Below, piece by piece: positions 21,027 through 29,598 of a stretch of DNA of 64,000 nucleotides (position 1 is the first letter of the stretch; each line of letters opens with the position of its first letter). Made by a program: the position numbers and the translations under genes. Origin of the DNA: Rikenellaceae bacterium (GTDB taxonomy: Bacteria; Bacteroidota; Bacteroidia; Bacteroidales; Rikenellaceae); assembly GCA_015059925.1 (NCBI GenBank), contig SUZL01000009.1:30492-94491 (forward strand). Direction: 5' to 3'. The notes beneath the pieces were generated by a model, which saw nothing but the letters and a program-made list of their open reading frames with translations, had not been told where the DNA came from and did not search any database.

Positions 21027-21983
21027 ATGTGGCGCATATTGTTGAAAATCGTTGTGGCACTTTTAGCCATATTGCTCGTTTTCGCCCTTTTTGTTGTTGC
21101 GAAAGCGTGGTGGAGTAATCGACAACCGCTCGTAGCAGAGGACTATTATCTGGCAACTGTCAGTGGAGGTGAACTTGAGAGGCGATATACTGAACGAGGC
21201 GAGTACGAAATATCGAAATTAGCATTCGACGTAGCGGATGATACTATGAGGAGTATCTATGTATGGATGCCACAGAATGTGGCACCCTCGCCGCGTCCGA
21301 TAATTATCATCGTAAATGGCAGTAATGCAATTGCTTCGCGTTGTGAGCCCTTCTTTGAGCGCCTTGCATCGTGGGGATTTGTGGTAGTCGGCAATGACGA
21401 TCCTATGGCAGGTCGTGGAGACTCCACCTCCCGAACGTTAGATTTTCTGCTTGCTGCAGCCGAGGATGCCGAGCATTCCCTCTATGGCCTGATTGATACA
21501 TCTAAGATAGGCATTGCAGGTTATTCGCAGGGTGGCGCGGGTGCATTGCGTGCTGCTACGGAGTTTGCTAACAGTTCCCGCTATACAACGCTCTTTACCT
21601 GTAGTGCTGCCAGCCAACTCCTCTCACAGAATCTCGGTTGGGCCTACGATCCCGCAAAGGTACAAATCCCTTATTTTATGGTCGCTGGCACAGGTGTGAG
21701 CGATGCGGGCGATGGTAAGCCGGACGGCTGGGTAGGTGTAGCACCCCTTACTTCGCTTGAGGAGAATTATGCAGTTGTGCCCGAAGGCGTTGAGCGCGTG
21801 ATGGCTCGCCGTGTTGATGCCGAGCACGAGGATATGATGGCTTGTTCGGATGCTTATTTGACTGCTTGGATGTTGTATCGCTTGTGTGGCGATGAGCAGG
21901 CTGCGCAGGCTTTTGTTGGCGATACTGCCGAGATTCGTCATAACGAGTTATGGCAGGATGTAAAATCGAATATGTGGGAATAA
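21027..21983 (+). CDS. Membrane-anchored alpha/beta hydrolase
   Basis: A 318-residue protein with one N-terminal membrane helix (about 5-25) and an alpha/beta hydrolase domain. The nucleophile elbow is GYSQGG (Ser167). PIIIIVNGSN probably forms the oxyanion region and the catalytic His may be in DAEHEDMM. It resembles the dienelactone hydrolase/chlorophyllase-like esterases. The substrate is unknown. It stands alone after the rpoC terminator with its own promoter. Confidence 0.75.
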   Translation: MWRILLKIVVALLAILLVFALFVVAKAWWSNRQPLVAEDYYLATVSGGELERRYTERGEYEISKLAFDVADDTMRSIYVWMPQNVAPSPRPIIIIVNGSNAIASRCEPFFERLASWGFVVVGNDDPMAGRGDSTSRTLDFLLAAAEDAEHSLYGLIDTSKIGIAGYSQGGAGALRAATEFANSSRYTTLFTCSAASQLLSQNLGWAYDPAKVQIPYFMVAGTGVSDAGDGKPDGWVGVAPLTSLEENYAVVPEGVERVMARRVDAEHEDMMACSDAYLTAWMLYRLCGDEQAAQAFVGDTAEIRHNELWQDVKSNMWE

Positions 21984-22040
21984 AAACACCCGCCGAGCAA
22001 ATTAATTGTAGTTTTACCCTACGATTTTTGAATAATTACT

Positions 22041-22048
22041 TATCTTTG
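22041..22048 (+). promoter_or_regulatory. -7 box (TATCTTTG) before tRNA-Arg
   Basis: TATCTTTG lies 30 bases before tRNA-Arg(CCT). A TTTG at 22027-22030 is too close to be its -33 box, so only the -7 box is called. It may also drive the downstream carbamoyltransferase gene. Confidence 0.5.
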
Positions 22049-22077
22049 TAGTCGGTGTGTCCGAAAAGACCTCTTTT

Positions 22078-22149
22078 GGCTCTATAGTTCAAGGGATAGA
22101 ACAAAGGTTTCCTAAACCTTAGATTCGCGTTCGAGTCGCGGTGGAGCTA
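22078..22149 (+). tRNA. tRNA-Arg (anticodon CCT)
   Basis: Acceptor GGCTCTA pairs with TGGAGCT (two G-T pairs), U8-A9 are present, and the D stem is GTTC/GAAC. The anticodon loop TTCCTAA sits between AAGGT and ACCTT, and the T-loop is TTCGAGT. The gene is 20 bases before the carbamoyltransferase start. Confidence 0.9.
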
Positions 22150-22169
22150 CAAGTTTTGTTGATGCGATT

Positions 22170-23135
22170 ATGAGAGTATTTAGAAGTGTAAAAGACCTCG
22201 GTCCGCTGGACGTAGCCCTGAAGGAGGCTATGGAGATCAAGGCCGATCGTTATAAATATCAGGAGCTTGGCCGCAATAAGACCGCGCTGCTGATTTTCTT
22301 TAATAATAGCCTGCGTACGCGCCTCTCGACGCAGAAGGCGGCGATGAATCTGGGTATGAACGTCATCGTGCTGGATGTCAATCAGGGTGCGTGGAAGCTC
22401 GAAACGGAGCGAGGCGTTGTGATGGATGGCGACAAAAGCGAGCATCTGCTGGAGGCCATTCCCGTTATGGCGAGCTACTGCGACGTGATCGGTGTTCGTT
22501 CGTTTGCCCGCTTTGAGAGCCGCGAGGACGACTACAACGAGAAGATTCTGGAGCAGTTTATCCAGTATTCGGGCAAGCCCGTCTTCTTTATGGAGAGCGC
22601 GACGGTGCATCCCTTGCAGTCGTTTGCCGACCTGATTACCATCGAGGAGTATAAGGAGCGCCAGCACCCGAAGGTTGTGCTGACGTGGGCTCCCCACCCG
22701 AAGGCTCTGCCGCAGGCGGTGCCCAACTCGTTTGCCGAGTGGATGAATGCGGCCGATGTCGATTTCGTGGTTACTCACCCCGAGGGCTATGAGCTTGATC
22801 CGCAGTTTGTTGGCGACGCTCGCGTGGAGTACGACCAGATGAAGGCCTTCGAGGGAGCCGATTTCATCTACGCCAAGAATTGGAGCTGCCCGGGCGTTAC
22901 ACGCCCCGAGGATTACGGCAAGGTGCTGTCGAAGGATATGAGCTGGACGGTGAGCGACAGGCAGATGGCCGTAACGAACAACGCCCACTTTATGCACTGC
23001 CTGCCCGTGCGCCGCAATATGATCGTAACGGACGATGTGATCGAGTCGCCGCGCTCGCTTGTCATCCCCGAGGCCGCCAATCGCGAGATCTCGGCAACGG
23101 TGGTGCTCAAACGAATGTTGGAAGCATTGAAATAG
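22170..23135 (+). CDS. argF': N-succinylornithine carbamoyltransferase (arginine biosynthesis)
   Basis: A 321-residue transcarbamylase similar to the Bacteroides fragilis ArgF' enzyme, which acts on N-succinyl-L-ornithine in arginine synthesis. The carbamoyl-phosphate motif is SLRTR (47-51), HPLQSFADL gives the second phosphate contact, and HCLPVRR is near the C-terminus. In GDKSEHLLE, Ser90 falls where, as I recall, B. fragilis has Pro90 and the X. campestris acetylornithine enzyme has Glu92. Published exchanges of that Glu to Pro, Ser, Val or Ala favour succinylornithine, so the succinyl substrate is predicted. A bidirectional terminator follows. Confidence 0.92.
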   Translation: MRVFRSVKDLGPLDVALKEAMEIKADRYKYQELGRNKTALLIFFNNSLRTRLSTQKAAMNLGMNVIVLDVNQGAWKLETERGVVMDGDKSEHLLEAIPVMASYCDVIGVRSFARFESREDDYNEKILEQFIQYSGKPVFFMESATVHPLQSFADLITIEEYKERQHPKVVLTWAPHPKALPQAVPNSFAEWMNAADVDFVVTHPEGYELDPQFVGDARVEYDQMKAFEGADFIYAKNWSCPGVTRPEDYGKVLSKDMSWTVSDRQMAVTNNAHFMHCLPVRRNMIVTDDVIESPRSLVIPEAANREISATVVLKRMLEALK

Positions 23136-23140
23136 AAACA

Positions 23141-23172
23141 AAAAAACCTGCCCTGAAGGCAGGTTTTTTTGT
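23141..23172. terminator. Bidirectional terminator between convergent genes
   Basis: AACCTGCC pairs with GGCAGGTT around 23146-23165, flanked by A and T runs. It can end both the carbamoyltransferase (+) and the PurF-like gene (-). Confidence 0.85.
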
Positions 23173-23185
23173 TTTATCATCTCGG

Positions 23186-24607
23186 CTACTCGTCGTAGCT
23201 CGAATTATCCCAGCAGTGCGTGCAGAGCTCCTCTTTCTTCAATCCGATGGCCTCCACCAGATCGTCCAGACGCTGGAACTTGAGCGAGGTGAGCTGCAGG
23301 TGGCGACACATCACATCGACCATCTCCTTGTGCTTGGCCGAGTCGGGGTTGGCGTACTCCTCGAATACGGAGTCGGGGATGTTGTCCGTGCCCTCCATAT
23401 CGCGGATGATGCGGCGTGCGTACAGATCGTAGGTGCTGCGCGAGGTCGAGAAATTCAGGAAGCGGCAGGGGAAGATCAGCGGCGGGCAGGCGATACGCAT
23501 ATGAATCTCCTTAACGCCCTCGTCCAGCAGCTTCACGACATTGTCCTTGAGCTGCGTTCCGCGCACGATGCTGTCGTCCATAAATACGATCTTCTGATTG
23601 TTGGTGAACTTGCTGTTGGGCAGCAACTTCATCTTCGCCACCAGATCGCGCATCTTCTGATTCTGCGGCATAAAGCTGCGCGGCCACGTCGGCGTGTACT
23701 TCACAAAGGGGCGCTTGTAGGGAATACCCTTCTCGTTCGAGTAGCCGATGGCGTGGCCGACACCCGAGTCGGGAATACCCGCCGCGAAGTCGGGATCGAT
23801 GTCGTTATCGCGGCGTGCCATAGCAGCACCACAGCGGTAGCGGCAATCCTCGACGTTGATACCCTCGTACCAAGCCGATGGGTAGCCATAATATACCCAC
23901 AGGAACGAGCACACCTGCTTGCGGTTGCCCGGAGGCGTGATCTGACGCACTCCGTCGGCCGTGATCTGCACAACCTCACCCGGGCCCAGATCGCGTACCA
24001 GATCGTAACCTAAATTATCGAATGACGAGCTCTCGCTCGCGCATACATATCCCTTGTCGTTCTTGCCGATGGTGATGGGCGTACGACCGAAACGGTCGCG
24101 CGCGGCATAGATGGCGTGGTCGGTCAGAATCAGCATCGAACACGAGCCCTTGATCTTGCGCTGCACGATGTCGATGCCGTCCTTGATCGATTTACCCAAT
24201 CCGATCAGGATTGCCACCAACTCCGTAGCGTTGATCTTCGACTCGGATAGCTCGGCAAAGTGGTGGCGCTCCTCCAGCAGCTCGGCCGTAAGCTCCTCCA
24301 GATTGTCGATGCGGGCCACCGTAACTACGGCGTAACGTCCGACGTGTGAGGTGATTGTGATGGGCTGCGACTCGCTGTCGGAGATTACTCCAACGCCCAT
24401 ATTCGAATTCTCGAAACGGGGTAACTCGCCCTCGAACTTGTTGCGGAAATAGCCGTCCTCCAACGAGTGGATCGAACGTACGAACTTACCATCCTTAACA
24501 AAAGCCATACCCGCACGCTTCGTACCCAAGTGCGAGTGGTAGTCGGTGCCATAGAAGACCTCATTGACACATTCGTTGCGCGACACGCAACCGAAAAAGC
24601 CTGACAT
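23186..24607 (-). CDS. PurF-like amidophosphoribosyltransferase lacking the catalytic Cys
   Basis: A 473-residue homologue of glutamine-PRPP amidotransferase. The PRPP site VFMDDSIVRGTQ (341-352) is intact. Four Cys (233, 381, 462, 465) match the 4Fe-4S ligands of the B. subtilis type. The N-terminus reads MSGFFGCVSR, so the catalytic N-terminal Cys of class II amidotransferases is Ser, and the usual LQHRGQE segment is SHLGTKRAG. Glutamine hydrolysis is therefore unlikely, and the protein may be ammonia-dependent, regulatory or of new function. From memory, similar Cys-less paralogues occur across Bacteroidales, so this is probably a family trait and not a local mutation. A second, normal PurF would be expected elsewhere. 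Confidence 0.85.
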   Translation of the reverse strand: MSGFFGCVSRNECVNEVFYGTDYHSHLGTKRAGMAFVKDGKFVRSIHSLEDGYFRNKFEGELPRFENSNMGVGVISDSESQPITITSHVGRYAVVTVARIDNLEELTAELLEERHHFAELSESKINATELVAILIGLGKSIKDGIDIVQRKIKGSCSMLILTDHAIYAARDRFGRTPITIGKNDKGYVCASESSSFDNLGYDLVRDLGPGEVVQITADGVRQITPPGNRKQVCSFLWVYYGYPSAWYEGINVEDCRYRCGAAMARRDNDIDPDFAAGIPDSGVGHAIGYSNEKGIPYKRPFVKYTPTWPRSFMPQNQKMRDLVAKMKLLPNSKFTNNQKIVFMDDSIVRGTQLKDNVVKLLDEGVKEIHMRIACPPLIFPCRFLNFSTSRSTYDLYARRIIRDMEGTDNIPDSVFEEYANPDSAKHKEMVDVMCRHLQLTSLKFQRLDDLVEAIGLKKEELCTHCWDNSSYDE

Positions 24608-24680
24608 ATAAAGTTGTTTTTAGTGGTGAAACAACCGCCCGAGCCACAAAGCATAGTGCGAGAGGCTCGGTACGCGAGCG

Positions 24681-24688
24681 CAAATATA
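24681..24688 (-). promoter_or_regulatory. -7 box (TATATTTG, minus) of the PurF-like gene
   Basis: The plus strand reads CAAATATA, giving TATATTTG on the minus strand 74 bases before the start. No clear -33 box was found. Confidence 0.4.
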
Positions 24689-24732
24689 TAAAAAAAGTAG
24701 CGAAGCGCGAAGCGTATCTCGGACCAAATTAG

Positions 24733-24740
24733 TATATTTG
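24733..24740 (+). promoter_or_regulatory. -7 box (TATATTTG) of the CE15-type esterase gene
   Basis: TATATTTG lies 29 bases before the ATG at 24769, divergent from the PurF-like gene. No clear -33 box was found. Confidence 0.5.
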
Positions 24741-24768
24741 TACAGAGAATCACCAAAAACAATCTGAT

Positions 24769-25974
24769 ATGAAAAAATTTACGCTCTTCGCTCTTCTCGC
24801 GCTTTTGGGCTCATTGCAGTGCGTGGCGCAGCCTGCGGTAAATGTTAAAAAGTATGGCGCTGAGCCACTTCGCTTCTCCTCGGTCGAGGAGTGGGAGCAG
24901 GTGCATCGCCCCGTTATAATGAACTTCTTCGAGCGCGAGGTATATGGTCGTATGCCGCAAAAGCAGGTGCCGATGGAGTTTGACGTAATCTCCGAGAAGG
25001 CGGGCGCTCTGAGCGGCAAGGCCATCCGCAAGGAGGTGGCAATCCGTCTGGAGGGTATGTATGCCCCGATTTTGGTGCTGATGTATATCCCCGCCGATGC
25101 TAAGGGGCCTGTGCCGGCGTTCTTCGGTATGAACTTCAAGGGCAACCACCAGATCAATGCCGATCCCGAGATCACCATCTCGGTCAATGCCCCGAAGAAG
25201 GAGGAACTGGGCAGCGATCCCGAGCGCGGTGCTGCTTCGAGCCGCTGGCCGCTGGAGATGTTGATGGATAATGGCTACGCGCTGGTTACGATCTATCGTG
25301 GCGATGTCGATCCCGACTTCGACGATGGCTTCCGCAACGGCATCCACCCGCTCTTCCACGGCGAGGGTACTCCCGCAGCCGACGAGTGGGGCACCATTGG
25401 CGCGTGGGCGTGGGGCCTTAGCCGCGTGATGGATTATCTGGAGACTGACAGCAAGATCGATAGCAAGAAGGTCGCCGTTATCGGCCACTCGCGTCTGGGC
25501 AAGACCTCGCTCTGGGCAGGCGCTGCCGATCCCCGCTTTGCAATCGTTATCTCCAACGACTCGGGCTGTGGCGGTGCGGCACTCTCGATCCGCAAGCAGG
25601 GCGAGACCGTTGAGGCTATCAACAAATCGTTCCCCCACTGGTTCTGCGACAACTATAACAAATACCGCAACAACGAGGAGGCTCTCTTCGTTGATCAGCA
25701 GGGACTTATCGCACTTGTCGCACCACGTCCCATCTATGTTGCCAGCGCCGTTGAGGATACTTGGGCCGACCCCGAGGGCGAGTATCTCTCGGCTGTTGCC
25801 GCTTCGCCCGTCTATGAGCTCTACGGCAAGAAGGGCCTCACGGGTCCGATGCCCGCAGTGGATAGCCCCAAGGCCGAGGGCGATGTTGCCTACCATATCC
25901 GCAAGGGCGGCCACGACATCAATCTCTACGATTGGACACAATATGTCAAATTCGCCGACAAGTACTTCAAATAG
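24769..25974 (+). CDS. Exported glucuronoyl esterase-like protein (CE15 family)
   Basis: A 401-residue protein with a signal peptide (about 1-20). Family signs are the nucleophile motif VIGHSRLGKTSLW (Ser241), ISNDSGCGGAAL after it, acidic residues in EDTWADPEGEYL (about 329-338) and a C-terminal His in KGGHDINLYDW (His382). CE15 enzymes cut ester bonds between glucuronate of xylan and lignin alcohols, but gut homologues may act on other uronate esters. No polysaccharide utilisation locus surrounds it; the neighbours are a PurF-like gene and a convergent sialidase-like gene. Confidence 0.85.
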   Translation: MKKFTLFALLALLGSLQCVAQPAVNVKKYGAEPLRFSSVEEWEQVHRPVIMNFFEREVYGRMPQKQVPMEFDVISEKAGALSGKAIRKEVAIRLEGMYAPILVLMYIPADAKGPVPAFFGMNFKGNHQINADPEITISVNAPKKEELGSDPERGAASSRWPLEMLMDNGYALVTIYRGDVDPDFDDGFRNGIHPLFHGEGTPAADEWGTIGAWAWGLSRVMDYLETDSKIDSKKVAVIGHSRLGKTSLWAGAADPRFAIVISNDSGCGGAALSIRKQGETVEAINKSFPHWFCDNYNKYRNNEEALFVDQQGLIALVAPRPIYVASAVEDTWADPEGEYLSAVAASPVYELYGKKGLTGPMPAVDSPKAEGDVAYHIRKGGHDINLYDWTQYVKFADKYFK

Positions 25975-26040
25975 TCCTTGTTATCCAATTTTTGAGCAGG
26001 AAGAAAATTCTGCATTCTGCATTTTGAATTTTGCATTATA

Positions 26041-26074
26041 AAAAAAGGTGTTCGCCAGCCGAACACCTTTTTTA
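26041..26074. terminator. Bidirectional terminator between esterase and sialidase-like genes
   Basis: AAAAAAGGTGTTCG pairs with CGAACACCTTTTTT across a 5-base loop. It serves both converging genes. Confidence 0.9.
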
Positions 26075-26076
26075 TT

Positions 26077-27108
26077 TTATTTGCCAAACACCTTTAGCGG
26101 AATCTTCGCCAGATGGATCGAAGCGTTGGTCGAGTCGTGCATCGAGTAGTAGCTCACCCACAGCTCGTCGCCTACGACCAGGAATCCCGGATAGCTCGTG
26201 TCGCCTCCCGAGGGCAGCACCAGCGTCTGCTCGAATCGGCCATCCTTATTACCCAAGAACAACGAAGTCTTTGCATTCGCGCCGAGCAACGTGCGACCTC
26301 CCGCCACGATATGCTCGTCGTCGAGTACGATGAAGTCGGGGCCTCCGAGGAACGTGCCCATCTTCTTCCACTCCCAATTAGTATAAGGTGCCTCGCTCGC
26401 AGCCCATACGCTCTCCTTGTCGCCCTGCTCGCGGCGAACGATAATCGCCATACGGCCGTCCTTAAGGAAGCGGATGGTAGCCTCGTTGGGGAAGTTGTCG
26501 ATCTCGAACGACTTGATATGCTTGTAGTTGATGCCGTCGGTGGTAGAGTAGAGGTAGAGCGGAGTCTGTCCCTGCTCGTTGCGGCCGTAGCTCACCGTGT
26601 AACCCACGCCATTGTGCCACGTTACGCGCCACAGCCAATCGCGCTCGGTGCGGTAGCGCTCGTCGATATTGACGGGCTGCGGAGTGGTGAAGTTGCGACC
26701 GTCTGATGAGAACATAACGTGCGGCTGACTGCCCACCAGCACCTTGTCGCGGTAGATCGAGCCGCCGATAATCACCATCAGTCGTCCGTCGGGCGTCGTC
26801 GAGAACTTCGGGTCGCGCAGGTCGTATCCTGCCTTGCCGATTGCGGGCAGCGCCTCCCACTTCTGGCCATCCTTCGAGTGCAGGATGCGAATCTTGCCCT
26901 CGGCGTTGCCGTTCTTGTCGAAGATGTGGGTCTCGCCCTCGCGGAAGGTGATGTAGTACTCGCCCTTGAACTTCTCGATCGAGGTGAATGCGTTGTGCAT
27001 ACCGTTGTCCCAAATCTTCTCTACGCTGAATGAGATCTCCTGCGCACGCACGCCGATAGTCGCAATGGCCGCAGCGAGGCAAATCATAATTATACGTTTG
27101 AGGTTCAT
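26077..27108 (-). CDS. Exported sialidase/BNR-repeat-like protein
   Basis: A 343-residue protein with a signal peptide (about 1-22, GVRAQ). It has the sialidase-type beta-propeller pattern with Asp-box-like elements (SKDGQKWEAL, SSDGRNFTTP, STTDGINYKH) and charged loops typical of glycan-acting propellers (FREGETH, RDPKFSTTPDGRL, FPNEATIRFLKDGRM). Arg residues that could form a carboxylate-binding triad are present, but I cannot assign them firmly. It may be an exo-sialidase or another propeller hydrolase. Confidence 0.65.
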   Translation of the reverse strand: MNLKRIIMICLAAAIATIGVRAQEISFSVEKIWDNGMHNAFTSIEKFKGEYYITFREGETHIFDKNGNAEGKIRILHSKDGQKWEALPAIGKAGYDLRDPKFSTTPDGRLMVIIGGSIYRDKVLVGSQPHVMFSSDGRNFTTPQPVNIDERYRTERDWLWRVTWHNGVGYTVSYGRNEQGQTPLYLYSTTDGINYKHIKSFEIDNFPNEATIRFLKDGRMAIIVRREQGDKESVWAASEAPYTNWEWKKMGTFLGGPDFIVLDDEHIVAGGRTLLGANAKTSLFLGNKDGRFEQTLVLPSGGDTSYPGFLVVGDELWVSYYSMHDSTNASIHLAKIPLKVFGK

Positions 27109-27227
27109 AGTTATAAATTTTAAGTTAAGATTGTAAGTTTGCTATAAATGTATTACAAAGATACACTTTTTATCGTAAAAATAAGTAGAATACCGTATGT
27201 TCTTCGATAAATCGCAACGAAATTTTT

Positions 27228-27285
27228 ATGCACTCGAAATATGCAGTTTCGGGTAAAAATGCGCATTAATATGCAGAAAAATGCA
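27228..27285 (+). promoter_or_regulatory. Cluster of ATGCA-type repeats upstream of the gdhA promoter
   Basis: ATGCA occurs at 27228, 27241, 27271 and 27281, with the palindrome ATGCGCAT at 27259. AATATGCAG is repeated exactly 30 bases apart (27238 and 27268), about three helical turns. It lies just before the -33 box and may be an operator for nitrogen control; this is inference. Confidence 0.4.
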
Positions 27286-27303
27286 ACATTTATGAGTAAA
27301 ATG

Positions 27304-27334
27304 TTTGTGTTATTAATAAATTTTAGTAATTTTG
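27304..27334 (+). promoter_or_regulatory. gdhA promoter
   Basis: TTTG (27304-27307), 19 bases, TAATTTTG (27327-27334), 31 bases before the ATG. Confidence 0.8.
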
Positions 27335-27365
27335 CAACAGAATTAATTAATAAAACTCTACGATT

Positions 27366-28721
27366 ATGAACACGTCAGTTAAAGAGTACGTCGAGCAATT
27401 TATGGCCGACGTGGTGGCTAAGAACCCCAATGAGCCTGAGTTCCATCAGGCGGTTCGCGAGGTTGTTGAGAGTGTAGCACCCTACATATTGGAGAATCCC
27501 CAGCTTGTCAAGATGAAGATTCTGGAGCGTATCGTCGAGCCCGAGCGCGTTATTATGTTCCGCGTTCCGTGGGTTGCCGACAATGGCGAGATTATGATCA
27601 ACAAGGGTTACCGCGTTCAGATGAACAGCGCCATCGGTCCCTACAAGGGCGGTATCCGTTTCCACGCGAGTGTGAACCTGAGCATCCTGAAGTTCCTCGC
27701 CTTCGAGCAGACCTTCAAGAACTCACTCACCACGCTGCCTATGGGTGGCGGTAAGGGCGGCTCGGATTTCAACCCCAAGGGCAAGTCCGATATGGAGATT
27801 ATGCGCTTCTGCCAGAGCTTCGTAACGGAGCTTTATCGCCACATTGGTCCCGACACCGACGTTCCCGCAGGTGATATTGGCGTGGGCGGCCGCGAGGTTG
27901 GCTATATGTTCGGCCAGTACAAGCGTCTGCAGAACGAGTTTACGGGCACCTATACGGGTAAGGGTATCACCTTCGGTGGTTCGATTATGCGTCCCGAGGC
28001 TACGGGTTACGGTGCTTGCTACTTCGGTCAGGCTATGCTCGCTACCAAGGGCGACTCTTACGCTGGCAAGGTTGTTGCCATCTCGGGTTCGGGTAACGTG
28101 GCACAGTTCGCCGCCGAGAAGGCTCTCTCGCTCGGAGCAAAGGTCGTTACTATGTCGGATTCAAACGGATACATCTACGATCCCGATGGCATCGACGAGC
28201 AGAAGTTGCAGTACATCTTCGAGCTTAAGAATATGTTGCGTGGCCGCATCCGCGAGTACGCCGTTAAGTATCCTTCGGCACAGTACTTCGAGGGCGAGCG
28301 CCCGTGGGGTGTAAAGTGCGACATTGCAATGCCTTGTGCAACGCAGAACGAGCTCAATGGCGAGCAGGCAGCTGCGTTGGTGGCCAACGGATGTATGTGT
28401 GTTGTCGAGGGTGCAAATATGCCCTCTACGCCCGAGGCTATCGAGGTCTTCCAGAAGGCCAAGATCCTCTACTCTCCCGGTAAGGCATCGAACGCCGGTG
28501 GTGTTGCAACCTCAGGTCTGGAGATGACTCAGAACTCGATGCGTCTGAAGTGGAGCGCCGAGGAGGTAGATGGCAAGTTGCAGGAGATTATGAAGAAGAT
28601 TCACGCCGTGTGTGTTGAATATGGTACCGAGCCTGACGGCTACGTCAATTATGTCAAGGGAGCCAATATCGCAGGCTTTATGACCGTAGCGGAGGCTATG
28701 CTGGCACAGGGTATCGTATAG
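27366..28721 (+). CDS. gdhA: Glutamate dehydrogenase
   Basis: A 451-residue hexameric-type glutamate dehydrogenase. It interconverts 2-oxoglutarate plus ammonia and glutamate, the main ammonia assimilation step in many gut Bacteroidota. The substrate site includes KGYRVQMNSAIGPYKGGIRF and TLPMGGGKGGSDFNPKG with candidate catalytic Lys130. The nucleotide fold has SGSGNVAQFAAEKA. Length and domains match the NADP-dependent type, but cofactor choice is not proven. Confidence 0.96.
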   Translation: MNTSVKEYVEQFMADVVAKNPNEPEFHQAVREVVESVAPYILENPQLVKMKILERIVEPERVIMFRVPWVADNGEIMINKGYRVQMNSAIGPYKGGIRFHASVNLSILKFLAFEQTFKNSLTTLPMGGGKGGSDFNPKGKSDMEIMRFCQSFVTELYRHIGPDTDVPAGDIGVGGREVGYMFGQYKRLQNEFTGTYTGKGITFGGSIMRPEATGYGACYFGQAMLATKGDSYAGKVVAISGSGNVAQFAAEKALSLGAKVVTMSDSNGYIYDPDGIDEQKLQYIFELKNMLRGRIREYAVKYPSAQYFEGERPWGVKCDIAMPCATQNELNGEQAAALVANGCMCVVEGANMPSTPEAIEVFQKAKILYSPGKASNAGGVATSGLEMTQNSMRLKWSAEEVDGKLQEIMKKIHAVCVEYGTEPDGYVNYVKGANIAGFMTVAEAMLAQGIV

Positions 28722-28761
28722 CGACACGTTTACGGTTCGTTAGGTTAAATAATTTTGCTGG

Positions 28762-28807
28762 ATTTGCGGCATCTCGACGAGTACGAGATGCCGTAAATCG
28801 TTTTTTT
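28762..28807 (+). terminator. Terminator after gdhA
   Basis: A 15-base stem with one mismatch (ATTTGCGGCATCTCG, 28762-28776, against 28784-28798), then CG and a T run. Confidence 0.85.
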
Positions 28808-28812
28808 ATTTC

Positions 28813-28820
28813 TACCTTTG
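28813..28820 (+). promoter_or_regulatory. -7 box (TACCTTTG) of the flavin reductase gene
   Basis: TACCTTTG lies 22 bases before the start at 28843, just after the gdhA terminator. No TTTG is at the expected distance. Confidence 0.5.
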
Positions 28821-28842
28821 TCCATTATAACGCTTTCTTAGG

Positions 28843-29436
28843 ATGAAACAGAGCTGGAAACCCGGAACGATGATATATCCGCTGCCCGCCGTGCTGGTGA
28901 GCTGCGGCGAGAGCGAGCAGGAGTATAACCTCTTTACGGTGGCTTGGACGGGCACGGTTTGCACCAACCCGCCGATGTGCTACATCTCCGTTAGGCCCGA
29001 GCGCCATTCGTACGAGATTATCAAGCGTACGGGCGAGTTTGTCATAAACCTTACGACGGCCTCGCTGGCGCGCGCAACGGATTGGTGTGGCGTGCGTTCG
29101 GGACGCGATTACGATAAGTTCTCGGAGATGGGCCTAAGAGCCGAGCCTGCGGCTGTTGTCAAGGCTCCCGTTGTGGCTGAATCGCCCGTGTCGATTGAGT
29201 GTCGGGTGAGGCAGGTGATCGAGCTCGGCTCGCACGATATGTTCTTAGCGGATGTTGTGAATGTGCTTGTGGATGAGGAGTATATAAATCCTGAGACGGG
29301 CAAGCTGGAGCTGGAGCGCGCCGAGATTATCACCTACTCGCACGGCGAGTATTTCCGTCTGGGCGAGATGATTGGGCACTTCGGCTGGTCGGTAAGAAAG
29401 AAGAAAAAACGACACCCCTCAAGGAGTGGCAAATAG
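28843..29436 (+). CDS. Flavin reductase-like FMN-binding protein
   Basis: A 197-residue split-barrel flavoprotein of the flavoredoxin/flavin reductase-like family. Motifs include LPAVLVSCGESEQEYNLFTV, TGTVCTNPPMCYISVRPERH and the FMN-contact region FVINLTTASLARATDWCGV. A basic tail (KKKKRHPSRSGK) ends the protein. It probably transfers electrons through bound FMN; partner and substrate are unknown. Confidence 0.85.
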   Translation: MKQSWKPGTMIYPLPAVLVSCGESEQEYNLFTVAWTGTVCTNPPMCYISVRPERHSYEIIKRTGEFVINLTTASLARATDWCGVRSGRDYDKFSEMGLRAEPAAVVKAPVVAESPVSIECRVRQVIELGSHDMFLADVVNVLVDEEYINPETGKLELERAEIITYSHGEYFRLGEMIGHFGWSVRKKKKRHPSRSGK

Positions 29437-29485
29437 CGAAATGAAAGTTTGAATATCACTTCGGCCGACATTGCTGGCGCAAATG

Positions 29486-29517
29486 TTTGGCTGACAGTGA
29501 TATTTTTTCTATATTTG
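29486..29517 (+). promoter_or_regulatory. Promoter of the polysaccharide export operon
   Basis: TTTG (29486-29489), 20 bases, TATATTTG (29510-29517). The first gene starts 82 bases later, leaving a leader of about 75 bases. Confidence 0.75.
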
Positions 29518-29598
29518 CAGTAATATATTGACCTCAGTGTCGTTATATGTAGCGGAATTTTACAATAGAGATATAACCATAAACTCAGAGTTTTGAAG

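Noticed and set aside
26003..26040. Repeated GCATT/TTTTGC sequence after the esterase gene
   Set aside because: Too short and simple to call a repeat element; it lies next to a bidirectional terminator.
27228..27285. CRISPR-like short repeats upstream of gdhA
   Set aside because: Units are only 5-9 bases with irregular spacing and no cas genes; an operator is more likely.
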